From positions 2,480,001 to 2,544,000 of the forward strand of contig JAPFFF010000021.1 in the NCBI GenBank assembly GCA_039105265.1: a stretch of DNA of 64,000 nt, given 5' to 3'. This DNA comes from Tritrichomonas musculus. Taxonomy: Eukaryota > Parabasalia > Tritrichomonadida > Tritrichomonadidae. The translations under genes and the position numbers were made by a program. Shown here one piece after another: positions 31,810 to 41,777 of the stretch (position 1 is the first letter of the stretch; each line of letters opens with the position of its first letter). The notes beneath the pieces were generated by a model that was not told the DNA's origin, made no database searches, and saw nothing but the letters and a program-made list of their open reading frames with translations.

Positions 31810-31948
31810 ACATTTGTCGCTGCTCCATTTGTCCCTACCAATATGACCGTTAACAGTGACCGTTAAAGTAGGGACATTGGTCGCTGCCCTTATGAAAAAA
31901 TATTCTAAATAAAATAATTGAAAATCAAATCATTTTAAATTTTTACTA

Positions 31949-32056
31949 AAATTTTTACAGAAACTACATACCGCCTAGCGGGCGTAGAGCGAGGCTGAGC
32001 GAAGCGAAACAGAATCTAGACCCGGCGGCTGGCGGTAAGAATCGGTAAAAATTTTG
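31949..32056. repeat. 108-bp GC-rich mini-element with inverted ends
   Basis: Outer arms AAAATTTTTAC/GTAAAAATTTT (31949-31959, 32046-32056) and inner arms TACCGCC/GGCGGTA (31970-31976, about 32033-32039) enclose a strikingly GC-rich core with CGTAGAGCGAGGCTGAGCGA. The phrase GCGGCTGGCxGTAAGAATC recurs at 59826-59844, so it is a dispersed repeat. Its nature is unknown. Confidence 0.5.
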
Positions 32057-32191
32057 TAACATAAAAAGATTATTTTTTTTTTATGATTATTTGATTATTT
32101 TTTCTGAAGGATTTTCACTTTTTGAATGAGGTTCAGAAAATTTTATTAGAAAAAAAAAAAAAAAAAAAAATTGTATAAATTAAAAATAAAT

Positions 32192-33373
32192 TTAATGAGT
32201 TATTATGACTTGTGTGTTTCCATCTAATCCAAGATTTTTTGGATTTATTGTCGCTGGGATTGATATTTGAGTCAGTGAAGTGCAATTTTTAAACACACCT
32301 TTCCCCATTAATTGCACAGATGAAGGGACTGTGAAATTTTGTAGTGAAGAGCAGTGAGAAAAAGCAAAATCATCAATCTCAATTACTGAAGAAGGAATTG
32401 AAATTTCCCTAAGTGCAGTGCATCCAAAGAAAGCATTTTTATTTATACTTTTCAAAGAAGAAGGCAATTCAATTTTCGCCAATGCAGTGCAATTCTGAAA
32501 ACTGAAATTTCCAATTGTTTTAACTAAAGGAGGGATAGTTATTTGAGTTAATGCATAACAAAAACAAAAACTACGTATTCCTATGGAAGTTACAGAAGGC
32601 GGGATTGTTATCTCCTTTAGTGACTCACAAGTTTCGAACGCATAATTCTTTATTTCATTCAATTGACAAAGAATTTCAATATGCTCAAGTGATTTGCAAT
32701 ATGAAAGCAATGAATCGCCAAGTGAAGTCACAGAAGCAGGTATTTTCATCTTTTTGAGTGATTCACATCGATGAAAAGCAAAACTGCCAAGTGAAGTCAA
32801 TGTTTCTGGCAGTATCAGTTGTTCAAGCGATTGGCATCCATCAAAACAATAGGAACCAATTGATTTGACAGTTGACGGAATGTTTAAATGCTTCAAAGAT
32901 AAACAGCGAAAGAATGAATTATTGCCAATTGAAGTACAAAATGGCGGCATATTTATATGTTTCAAATTTTCACATCCAAAGAAAAGATGCTCATCAATTA
33001 TAGGTAAGTCAGGTGAAAGTCTGACTTTTTTAAGAAATGTGCATCCACTGAAAGTGCCAAATCCATATTTAATAACTGATGGTGCCGAAATTTGTTCTAA
33101 TAAGGAACAATCGAAGAATGCTTTATCGCAAATTGTTGTAACAGACGAAGGAATTGAAACATGTGTCAAATGAAGGCATTTTTGAAATGACGACGAATTA
33201 ATCGTTTTTATAGTTGGTGGAATTGATATCCTCCTCAAATAATGACAGCCGCGAAAATATTGTGTTTCAATTTCTTCATCTTGTAATAATAAATAATAAA
33301 TGATGTCTATGTTGTTATTTTCTGCTGCCTGGTGCAAAGATTCAATATTTAAAACAAATATAATATGTGAATT
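32192..33373 (-). CDS. BspA-type LRR part of a split ankyrin-LRR gene
   Basis: About 394 open codons with no ATG near the start; the first Met is about 140 codons in, so it cannot be a gene on its own. It opens with the end of an ankyrin repeat (SLHQAAENNNIDIIYYLLLQ) and passes into about fourteen 23-residue LRR_5 repeats (IGxxSFxxCxSLxxIxIPxSV). This is the C-terminal module expected after the DUF3447-ankyrin region that ends at 33491 on the same strand. No membrane segment. The stop reads TAAA, and CATTCAAAAAGTG lies 64 bp beyond it. The most likely reading is the 3' half of one gene broken in the 117 bp between the two frames. Confidence 0.72.
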   Translation of the reverse strand, partial: NSHIIFVLNIESLHQAAENNNIDIIYYLLLQDEEIETQYFRGCHYLRRISIPPTIKTINSSSFQKCLHLTHVSIPSSVTTICDKAFFDCSLLEQISAPSVIKYGFGTFSGCTFLKKVRLSPDLPIIDEHLFFGCENLKHINMPPFCTSIGNNSFFRCLSLKHLNIPSTVKSIGSYCFDGCQSLEQLILPETLTSLGSFAFHRCESLKKMKIPASVTSLGDSLLSYCKSLEHIEILCQLNEIKNYAFETCESLKEITIPPSVTSIGIRSFCFCYALTQITIPPLVKTIGNFSFQNCTALAKIELPSSLKSINKNAFFGCTALREISIPSSVIEIDDFAFSHCSSLQNFTVPSSVQLMGKGVFKNCTSLTQISIPATINPKNLGLDGNTQVIITH

Positions 33374-33490
33374 TTATGAAAAATAAAGAATGATTTTTGA
33401 ATTTCATGAAATAATAACATAAGAAATTTTATGAAAAACAAATTATAAAAGAAATTCCATTCAATTTTTGATCTGAAATTTGATGAAAAC

Positions 33491-34591
33491 TCAATTTTTT
33501 AAAAAAATTATTTTAGCTTCGATATCATTCTTTCTTGTTTCTAAATAAATATCGACAAGTTTTTGGTAATTATAGAAAGTTAAATAAAAAAATGCTTCAC
33601 TTTCTGTGAAATTTGTTGGAATGAATTCAAAATTGTGATAACGAAAAGTGCAAGATTTATATTTTTCATCTTTGATGCCTTCTTCAATGTAATTATCTTT
33701 GATATATCGCGCAATTTCATTGTGATGACACTTGATTGCTTCAACAAAGCATCTATCATATGAACCATTTGGTGGTTTAACATTGTCTCTCTCAAGAATG
33801 TGAATTAATTCAGCGTTATTTGAATGAATTGAATAAAGCCACAGTGATTCACTTAAAGCAACTCCATTTATTCTCAAAAACTGGAAAATTTGAATTGATC
33901 CGAAAAATGCAGCATATTCAATTAATGACGTTTCTTTTTTCTTAATTAAAAATGAATTTGTTTCAAATATCGACCGTTTAATTTTTGAGTTTTTCGATGT
34001 GTTTGTCTTGTTGATGTAAGCGTCAAATTCTTCAATTGAATCTTGTCGAATTAACTGGCAAATATATGAATCATTCTCGCCTTCTAGCCGCTTTTTATCA
34101 AAATTGTCATCAATTATCATTTCATCGTTGTGATTGGCTTCTTCAATTCGTCGCTCGATGTCGTCGTCAATGAATAATTTAATCTCTGGATATAAAAATT
34201 GTAAATATTCATTTTTTGTGAATAATTTGATAATCGATCCATCAACCGTTATGATTTTTTGTTTTATAAGAAAAAGAAGGATTGACTTACAGTTCTTAAA
34301 AATGGTGAAAATAGCTGAATTTGTGAAGTTTTCTTTGATATGATTTTCTAAATAAATTAGAACTTTTTCAATTCGCTCAAAAAAATTTGATTGTCTTCGG
34401 TGATTTTTGGTTACTTTTGCTATAAAATGCAGAAATTCATTGAGTTCATTTTGATTTATGAAATTATCTTGAGATTTAAAGCAGTCAATTAAATGTTGAA
34501 AATTGTTTTCAGTTGAATCTGGATCATCGATATATCTTAAAAAAATTCTCTGTAGTTCTATCTTACTATCAACAAATTGTTGGATATCCAT
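33491..34591 (-). CDS. DUF3447-ankyrin part of a split ankyrin-LRR gene
   Basis: A 366-residue protein read from the ATG at 34589-34591 (MDIQQFVDSKIELQRI); the frame also opens at a TTG seven codons earlier. It has the same plan as the ankyrin gene at 16877-18902: a helical N-terminal region with FTNSAIFTIFKNCKSILLFL, then the DUF3447 hallmarks SLIEYAAFFGSIQIFQFL and WLYSIHSNNAELIHILE, then AIKCHHNEIARYI. It stops where the ankyrin repeats should begin. The last ankyrin repeat and the LRR module appear 117 bp downstream in another frame. No trichomonad intron signals (GTATGT-like donor, ACTAAC-like branch/acceptor) are visible in the gap, so the gene is probably broken rather than spliced. 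Confidence 0.72.
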   Translation of the reverse strand: MDIQQFVDSKIELQRIFLRYIDDPDSTENNFQHLIDCFKSQDNFINQNELNEFLHFIAKVTKNHRRQSNFFERIEKVLIYLENHIKENFTNSAIFTIFKNCKSILLFLIKQKIITVDGSIIKLFTKNEYLQFLYPEIKLFIDDDIERRIEEANHNDEMIIDDNFDKKRLEGENDSYICQLIRQDSIEEFDAYINKTNTSKNSKIKRSIFETNSFLIKKKETSLIEYAAFFGSIQIFQFLRINGVALSESLWLYSIHSNNAELIHILERDNVKPPNGSYDRCFVEAIKCHHNEIARYIKDNYIEEGIKDEKYKSCTFRYHNFEFIPTNFTESEAFFYLTFYNYQKLVDIYLETRKNDIEAKIIFLKN

Positions 34592-34612
34592 AAAATTTGA
34601 CAAAATTTTCAA

Positions 34613-35069
34613 CTATCAACGTTCTAACGTATTTTTGTTTAATAAAAATGTGTTTATTAGCAGAAATATTTTATTTATTTAATATATTATGCACTTTATG
34701 TAATATATAAACACTTACTATATATAGTACCGTCGGTTTGAGAATGAGAAAAATCAACTTTTTTAAAATAAAATTCTTTTCAATTTTTCACTTTTTGATG
34801 GTTATTCCTTCCATTTTCTTGTAATTTGTGGCCTCTACTTAGTTGGTTATTAGTATTATTTTTATTAAAAGCAAGTTTCCAATGAAAGGATCCTTTTTAT
34901 AATAGACTGAAAAATATTTTAATATGTGTAAAAATGATTAAACATGATATTAATTCAAATTTTATAGATAATAATAGTATGAATTTGGATTGATTATTTT
35001 TGGATTTCTTTGGGTTTAAAGCTGGATTCATGGGATAGTTAAGAACTTGCAGATTCACTAAGTTGTAAA
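34613..35069. other. Spacer
   Basis: AT-rich, no gene or element recognised. Confidence 0.5.
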
Positions 35070-35769
35070 TCTTTCATTTAATAATTCGAATCCAATTTAA
35101 AAAGAGGTGGGGGAGCAAAATTTTTTTAAAAATCAGTTCAAAATTATAATATAAATTCTTATATATATATAGTAAATTAAATCACAAAGTTTCAAGATGA
35201 TTGGACTGGCGCATTCCAAAATAAAAAAATAAAAAAAATTCTGGTGCTATATGGTCAGAAAAACAATTATTATAGTTAATTTGTTCTCAGTTTGGAATTG
35301 GCCAGCGTTTTATTTGTTATATTTTAATATTATTTTATTTAAATATTACTATTTTTATTTGATTCGTCAAAACTAGATTTTCTTTTATCTTTGAGAAGAA
35401 TTTCGTAAATCATTACACATGCAATATTTATCTATAATTTTTTTCATTTAAAAATTATTAATAATAGTATTTGAAGAAATAATATTTTTTAAAATTGTTT
35501 TTATATAATAAATATATTATAATTTTTATTATAACTTATTTTTATATCGAGATAAATATATTTTAATGATAAATAAAAACTTCATATTTAATCAAGTTAG
35601 GCATAAGATATACGGATTAAATAAAATAAAATAAGTTTTCATACTTATTCTTCCAATAACAAGAAATAAATCTTTTTTTATACTGTTAAAATTGGTATTT
35701 TTTTAAATAAAAAATACGTTATTTTTGGCTCCCCCACATCTATTTAAAAAGATAATTTAAAATGAAAGA
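35070..35769. mobile_element. About 700-bp inverted-repeat element
   Basis: Ends 35070-35116 and 35728-35769 are imperfect inverted repeats: both begin TCTTTCATTT and both end with a conserved GTGGGGGAGC (35107-35116; inverse at 35728-35737). The interior is AT-rich without coding capacity. Another element begins nine bases beyond its right end, so its right flank is disturbed and no target duplication can be shown. Confidence 0.5.
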
Positions 35770-35778
35770 ATTCTATGT

Positions 35779-36639
35779 AAAGGTCGTACAACTGAATTTT
35801 AACAGTAAAACTCAATGATTGGTTTGTTTAAACTAATTATATTTTATTATAATAATAATAATCTGTTTTATAAATATTTGCATCGTACAAAATTCAAATT
35901 AAAATAAAAACTAAAAGGATATAAGTATATATTAAATTTTCTTCAGAAAATAAATTTGAGTATTTTATCTCAATTTATTTTAATTATTTTTGATAAGAAT
36001 TTTATAACACTTTATAAAAATTTAGAATAGCGATAACTTTTTATATAATTAATTTTAATCATTAATTCTTTTGATATCTTTTTATATGCTTTTAAAACAT
36101 TAAGTGTTATATAAAAATAGTTATTATTATTGAAAAAAAAAATTCATTTTTTAGCCAAAAATACAGAAAAATTGAATTTGTTGAATTATTAAATGATGAT
36201 TTTAAAAAAATTGGACGTTACAGGAGCCAAATGACGAATACAATTTTATTTATATGCATTTACTTTCTAATATATTTGAATTTCATTCTAAATCAAATGT
36301 CAGTTTTTTCTAAAAATGAAGATTTAGTTGATTGGTTTCATAAATATAAAAAGTTTAATATTTCAATTACTGAAGGATTTCGTCAAAAAGTAAAATATTA
36401 TTTGTATAACACATAGTATATCCATTCAAATGACATCTATATTTTTTAAATGATGCAAATATATAAGAAATCGATATATATTGAATTTTAATTAAAGTCT
36501 TTATTTCAACCATTACATTTTATAATATTGGATATAAAATATATAAATTATATATTATAATTATTAAATAAATTATTTATTAAGATAAATATAAATTTAT
36601 TTAATTTTATTTTTTATTCAATTTAGTTGTACGACCTTT
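35779..36639. mobile_element. 861-bp element with perfect 8-bp target duplication
   Basis: Inverted ends AAAGGTCGTACAACT (35779-35793) and its inverse ending at 36639, extended by AATT after one mismatch, are flanked by the direct repeat TTCTATGT at 35771-35778 and 36640-36647. It contains an open stretch of about 90 codons ending at 36416 (ATG at 36231), including NEDLVDWFHKYKKFNISITE, whose family I cannot name; it may be a transposase remnant. The 8-bp duplication fits hAT-, P- or Merlin-like transposition. Confidence 0.7.
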
Positions 36640-36647
36640 TTCTATGT

Positions 36648-37334
36648 TTTGTTTTGTTACAAAATTTTTTTTTGTAAAAAAAAGTTTCTTTTTTAATATA
36701 ACTTTTTCTCGAGATAATAGAATTAAAATAATTATTTTATTTAAAATTATTTCATATTATAAATAATAATATATATATATATATTAATATAATTAAATTA
36801 TTGTCAAATATGTAAGATATACTTAATCTAATATTATTTTAAACATTTGTGAAAAATGTTTAATATAAAATCTTCAAGTATAATTTGATTTATTGGTATC
36901 AATTATGTATATTCCTATCATTATTAAAATTTCATTTCAATATCGATCATTCTTTGAATTTTTCAAAAAGGTTTCATTTTATATAGAATCGAAATTTATA
37001 AATTTTTTTTTTAAATATCGATAATTTTTCAATTTAGATTTAAATAAACGGTATTTATTAAATCTAAGAGTTCGAAATCATAAAAATTTTACAAAACTTT
37101 TTGAAAAATTAAAAGAGTTGTAACTTTTTAAAAAAAAAAAAATAAAGATATAAATTTAAATTTAAAAAATTACATTAAATTTTAAGATATATTTAAAATA
37201 TAATAATTTAATAGTAATCAATTATTATATTATATGTTATAAACCACAAATATAATTCAAATAAAATGATATTTGATAAGATAGGCTTTATTCATTATAA
37301 ATATAAAATTTAACTTCTTTTTTAGTATTTTTTT
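36648..37334. other. Spacer and promoter region of the Pmp-like gene
   Basis: AT-rich. A TCATTATA initiator-like site is at 37292-37299, about 40 nt before the ATG at 37335, further than in the other genes here. Confidence 0.4.
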
Positions 37335-40300
37335 ATGATGTTTTTCCTTCTTTTTTTATCCAATGTTCAATGCAAAAACGCATTAGCTGATCCTATACCA
37401 ACACCAGAGTCTTACCCGTTATCAGCCTCTGTATATATAATGGATATTTCTGGAACTAGAACGTGTTTTCCAAAAGATCCAGACTGCCCTATTGTTAATT
37501 TTTCTGATCCAAAAACTTACAAATGCGGGCAAACTTGCTGGTCAGATAGTGGTGATACAACATTTAGTTATACCTTCAAAGGAGTCCAATTTTTAGTATA
37601 TGGAAATAAAAGCAAAGAATATAAGTCATTTGAACTTTATTTCGATGGCAAAAAACTTATAACAATTAATGAAGAGCAAGAAGAAGATGAACCATATGCA
37701 TTATTATATACGTCATCTGTATATCAATACGGTACGCATACAATTACAGCCAAGGGAATACAAGGTCAAAAGTTTTCACTTTTTAAATTTGCATTTTGGC
37801 CCCATTTGAAATCCAAAAGATTAAATATATCTGAAATGGAATCTACAGGAAAATGGATATTAGAGTCAGATGAAATCGGAGGTACTCGTGAATACAGTCA
37901 AAGCCAAGGTGCAAGCAAATCCCTTACAATAGAAGCTTCCAAATTATGGGTTTACGGCACACCAGACCCTGGTCATGGCCAATTACGAATTTCATTCAAT
38001 GCAATTGACCAAATAGTCAATACAGCAGGCACGCGAAAAGACGGAACTCTTATGTTTGAATCCGAAGAAATACCAACAACTTTCCATCAGCTAGATTTAG
38101 TCAGTGTTGATTCCAAACCAGTTTTGATTTATTGCGTTTATTACCTTTACGATCCGCCCCAGCCAACGAGGATGCCATATCCATCCAGGACACCAATTCC
38201 AGGCACAAACATGAGCTTCATTGATAAAACTTTTACTGGTTCTGATATTGTGCAAATTAATAACGGACAACCTCAATATAAAGACGTTAAGCAAATATCG
38301 GGCTGTACGTTTAAAAATATTGCTAAAAGTAGAAATTATTTTATCAGACTTGATAGTGAAGTCCTTTTCTATGACAATAGAATTGAGTTTGATAAAGCTT
38401 CTTTCGACAATCCTGCACCCATTTTCTTAACTCAAGTTTTCAAAGGTCAAATGACAATTTCTAGATGCACGTTTATTAGATGCGCTTCAAGTGATCATAA
38501 CGATGGAAATGTCCTCAATATCAGAGGAACTCTTGATGCTTTTATAGAAGACTGCAGATTCGTTAATTGTTATGCTGAAGGAAGAGATGGTCAAGCTGTT
38601 GTTCAATTCAATGAAAAAAACAATAATTTGGTCAAATTTACTGATTGTACTTTCCAGTTCTCAACGTCTACTGGTGCCTGTCATGCCTTTAACGGAAACA
38701 ACTCAAAATTGATCTTTAATCATTGCACATTATCAAAATGTGGAGCAGCAATTTTGACAAACGATGTGAATCAATTTGAGTTCACAAACAACGTTGTCAC
38801 TTCTGCTGGACAAGACTTAATCAAAATAGACAATCTATTAAAAGCAAGTCCAATTATAACAGGCAACACGTTTAAATTCAATGAAATCGACAGCTCAAAC
38901 CTTATTACTTTGATTCATACTGTTGATCGAATTGATTTCATTAACAACTCTTTTGTGTCAAACACATTGATCGGAAACGGCAAATCAGTCGAAGGTGGTG
39001 GTATCGGTTTATTTGTTAAAAAATCAACCGATACTGCTAATCGTTTGTATTTCATTAATTGCTCCTTTGATGAAAACAAAAACAATTATGCTGACTCAAA
39101 TTCAAATGAAGGTGGTGCTCTTCATTTAGGTTCTTCACCATCAACAGAACTGATCATTCAAAAGTGCCAATTTAAAGGTAACAGTTGTCAACAAGGAAGA
39201 GGTGCAGCCATTTCTACTACTACAAAGGCTGATGTTACTATTGAAGATTGCACTTTTGAAAAAAATGTTGCTAAGACTGAAGGAAACGTTCTTTATATTA
39301 GCCAAGACAGCACTACAGAAGTCAAGTTATCTATTAAAAGATGCAACTTCATTGATAATGGTGACAATCAAAAGTCAATGATTTCCGGTTCTTGTGTTGG
39401 CTTAGAGTTTGACGCTTGTCAAGTTAAATACACAAATAAAGCAAAGGCAAGTCAAGCAATTTCATTGTCAGTTAAAGGCGCAGTTACACTATCTAATACT
39501 GACTTTACAAATTGTTCAACATCAAGTGATTCATCTGTTTTGTTTACTCAACAAAAAGCTGATTCAACCGTAACCATTTCTAAATGCAACTTTTTGAATT
39601 GCAAAGCAAAGAGTTTTGTTGCTCAAATTACAAATGGCAAATCAGTTGTAACTGGATGCGCATTTACTTTTGATACAAATGATGAGAATTCTGCTGGTGG
39701 AGCAGTTAAATCTGAATGCAATGATTTCTCTTGCACTTATTGCACGTTTACAAGAAATTACTTCAGTGGTACATTGACAGTTAAACAGTCAGGTAGTCAA
39801 AACGGTGCAGTTGATATTTCAAATTGTATCTTTGATGATTGTGGAGGCGAAAATACACGATGTTTTAGTATAACGACTTTTACGACCAGTTTAACATTCA
39901 GTAGCAATGAAATTAGAAACATGAAGCCAATGAAGAAAGGTTACTTTGGTGCAATTAATCCTAACTCAAAAATAGACACATTAGAAATGAAAAACATAAC
40001 ATTTGCTGATAACGTATGCAATGCACTTTTTGGTGGTGGTAGTGGTTTATGGGTTAACGGCGTTAAAAACTTTTATTTCAATGATTGTAAATTCATAAAC
40101 AATGTAGCAATAAAAGACACTGAAACGCGTATAAGTAATTATTATGCAGGTGATGGTGGTGGTATCCAATATGGCTTCACCGAATCTATATATAACATTA
40201 ATATGAAGTTTGAGAACTGTTTGTTTTCTAAAAATAAAGCAATTAGACACGGTGGTGCAATTGCTCTTCAAACAACTGGAACAGTTGAAATAATCAGTTG

Positions 40301-41777
40301 CACTTTTGAAGAAAACGTTGCTAACTATCAATACCAATCATCTTCATCTGAGTTACTTGCTGAAAACTATTTTCATTTGAAGTCAGAAGGAAGAGGAGGA
40401 GCAATCTATATCAATCCTTCATTTACTGATAAAAATAATAAAAAAGCTCATATGGAAAGTGTCAAAATTGAAAAGTGCACATTTAAATCAAATTCTGCAT
40501 TTGATGGATTTGCAATTTACATTGAAGGTGATGATGATGGAACAGAGTTTTCTATCACAGGAAACAAATTCACCAACAATTATGATGGAACAGATCATTC
40601 TAACAACAGAGGTGTAATCATTACTGAAATAGATAAACTAATGAGCCAGAAAATAGATGAAACAAATACATTTGATCCTTATCCAAAGAACCTTAAAATA
40701 TTCCCAATTATTTCCGTTGACCATTCTGCACGAACATTGGCACCAACACCAATGGCAACTCCACAAGACATGGACTTTGGAGCTGATCAATGTACACCAG
40801 GCTGCTATTTTGTTGGCGGTGAAGAGCCAATCTTATTCAAACCACAGAAAAAAATATTTGAAGACATAGAAAACGCAACAGGAAGTGGAAGTGCAATATT
40901 CATTGAAAATGCTGGTTGTCTAATCATTGATTCAAGCTTCACAAACTGCTCTTCTCCAAACAATGGTGGCGGTGCCATTTACATAGATACTGAAGTTGAC
41001 AATGTAATTCATGCAATCAATATTGAAAACACTCTGTTTAAACAATGTAAATCAACTTGTGGTGGTGCTGTTTACATTCGTTCTGTTTATGAATGCAGTC
41101 CTGTTTCAATCAAATCATGCATATTCGAAAAAAATGAAGTTCTTCAAAGAACTTCAAGAGATAAAAATGATAATTTATTCGGTGGAAGTGCTGCTTATTT
41201 GAACGTAAGAGATGGAACTGTTTTTAATTGCTCTTTTCATCATAACACTGGAAAAGGAGGAGCTTTGAAACTCGTGAATAATTTCGACACTGATTCAAAA
41301 AGTGTTTTGTTACATCACTTTTTGAATAGATATTCGGTCGTTGTTTCTGATTGTTTATTTGAAACCGATGATAAACAAACTAGTTCTGTTTTTTATTATG
41401 GTGGAAAATTCGGTTCAGAATTCCAAATAAGTAATTGCGAGTTTGTTGGAGTTCTAGATAAAGATGCTCACCACATCGATGGAGTTAGAACTAGTAAAAA
41501 GGCACCTAAACTAACCATTTTGAACTGCAAGTTCTCTGATGATTATAAATCTTCTTTGAATAACAAAGATAATTATTTATCAATCAACTTAAAAGAACAA
41601 GTTTTTGGATCGGATTCGGTTCAACAAAAAGAAAGTTCATCTTTCAACTTGGCTTCCGTGGTTGTTTTGGCAATCGCTGCTTTATTGGCTATAGTTGCTG
41701 CAGTTGTTGTCAATAAAAAGCCTAATCAAACAACTGACGAAGAAAAAGATGAAGAAATGATTAAAGAAGAACTTTAA
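37335..41777 (+). CDS. Pmp-like (polymorphic outer-membrane-type) surface protein
   Basis: A 1480-residue type I membrane protein. Residues 1-16 are a short hydrophobic signal peptide (FFLLFLSNVQC). Residues about 20-275 form a beta-rich N-terminal domain with paired cysteines, followed by a Pro/Thr linker near 278-290. From about 300 to 1430 the chain is a right-handed parallel beta-helix of irregular repeats of the type FxNCxFxxNxAxxxGGAIYI, the signature shared with chlamydial Pmp proteins and the expanded Pmp-like family of trichomonads. A second Pro-rich hinge with APTPMATPQD is near 1135. Residues about 1437-1459 are a membrane anchor, followed by a 21-residue charged tail ending MIKEEL. 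Probable role: cell-surface adhesin or host-contact protein. The frame is intact and the stop reads TAAA. Confidence 0.9.
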   Translation: MMFFLLFLSNVQCKNALADPIPTPESYPLSASVYIMDISGTRTCFPKDPDCPIVNFSDPKTYKCGQTCWSDSGDTTFSYTFKGVQFLVYGNKSKEYKSFELYFDGKKLITINEEQEEDEPYALLYTSSVYQYGTHTITAKGIQGQKFSLFKFAFWPHLKSKRLNISEMESTGKWILESDEIGGTREYSQSQGASKSLTIEASKLWVYGTPDPGHGQLRISFNAIDQIVNTAGTRKDGTLMFESEEIPTTFHQLDLVSVDSKPVLIYCVYYLYDPPQPTRMPYPSRTPIPGTNMSFIDKTFTGSDIVQINNGQPQYKDVKQISGCTFKNIAKSRNYFIRLDSEVLFYDNRIEFDKASFDNPAPIFLTQVFKGQMTISRCTFIRCASSDHNDGNVLNIRGTLDAFIEDCRFVNCYAEGRDGQAVVQFNEKNNNLVKFTDCTFQFSTSTGACHAFNGNNSKLIFNHCTLSKCGAAILTNDVNQFEFTNNVVTSAGQDLIKIDNLLKASPIITGNTFKFNEIDSSNLITLIHTVDRIDFINNSFVSNTLIGNGKSVEGGGIGLFVKKSTDTANRLYFINCSFDENKNNYADSNSNEGGALHLGSSPSTELIIQKCQFKGNSCQQGRGAAISTTTKADVTIEDCTFEKNVAKTEGNVLYISQDSTTEVKLSIKRCNFIDNGDNQKSMISGSCVGLEFDACQVKYTNKAKASQAISLSVKGAVTLSNTDFTNCSTSSDSSVLFTQQKADSTVTISKCNFLNCKAKSFVAQITNGKSVVTGCAFTFDTNDENSAGGAVKSECNDFSCTYCTFTRNYFSGTLTVKQSGSQNGAVDISNCIFDDCGGENTRCFSITTFTTSLTFSSNEIRNMKPMKKGYFGAINPNSKIDTLEMKNITFADNVCNALFGGGSGLWVNGVKNFYFNDCKFINNVAIKDTETRISNYYAGDGGGIQYGFTESIYNINMKFENCLFSKNKAIRHGGAIALQTTGTVEIISCTFEENVANYQYQSSSSELLAENYFHLKSEGRGGAIYINPSFTDKNNKKAHMESVKIEKCTFKSNSAFDGFAIYIEGDDDGTEFSITGNKFTNNYDGTDHSNNRGVIITEIDKLMSQKIDETNTFDPYPKNLKIFPIISVDHSARTLAPTPMATPQDMDFGADQCTPGCYFVGGEEPILFKPQKKIFEDIENATGSGSAIFIENAGCLIIDSSFTNCSSPNNGGGAIYIDTEVDNVIHAINIENTLFKQCKSTCGGAVYIRSVYECSPVSIKSCIFEKNEVLQRTSRDKNDNLFGGSAAYLNVRDGTVFNCSFHHNTGKGGALKLVNNFDTDSKSVLLHHFLNRYSVVVSDCLFETDDKQTSSVFYYGGKFGSEFQISNCEFVGVLDKDAHHIDGVRTSKKAPKLTILNCKFSDDYKSSLNNKDNYLSINLKEQVFGSDSVQQKESSSFNLASVVVLAIAALLAIVAAVVVNKKPNQTTDEEKDEEMIKEEL

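Larger units (their letters stand above)
27432..31890. mobile_element. Older inverted-repeat element split by a MULE
   Basis: Left part 27432-28472 and right part 31810-31890 belong together once the MULE is set aside. The ends carry repeated blocks of AATGTCCCTACTTTAACGGT and its inverse, and a central TTTGTCGCTGCTCCATTTGT block occurs near both ends in the same orientation (about 27495 and 31813). Within the left part, an about 36-bp inverted pair lies at 27432-27467 and 28437-28472. The interior (27540-28430) has only a short signal-peptide-like scrap at 27661 and no transposase. It is non-autonomous and family unknown. Confidence 0.55.

Noticed and set aside
33374-33490. An intron joining the ankyrin and LRR frames
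   Set aside because: No GTATGT-type donor or ACTAAC-type branch/acceptor of trichomonad introns is visible in the gap.
35080-35100. tRNA T-loop-like word TTCGAATCC
   Set aside because: There is no GC stem around it and no acceptor or anticodon arm; no tRNA gene could be assembled anywhere in the window.
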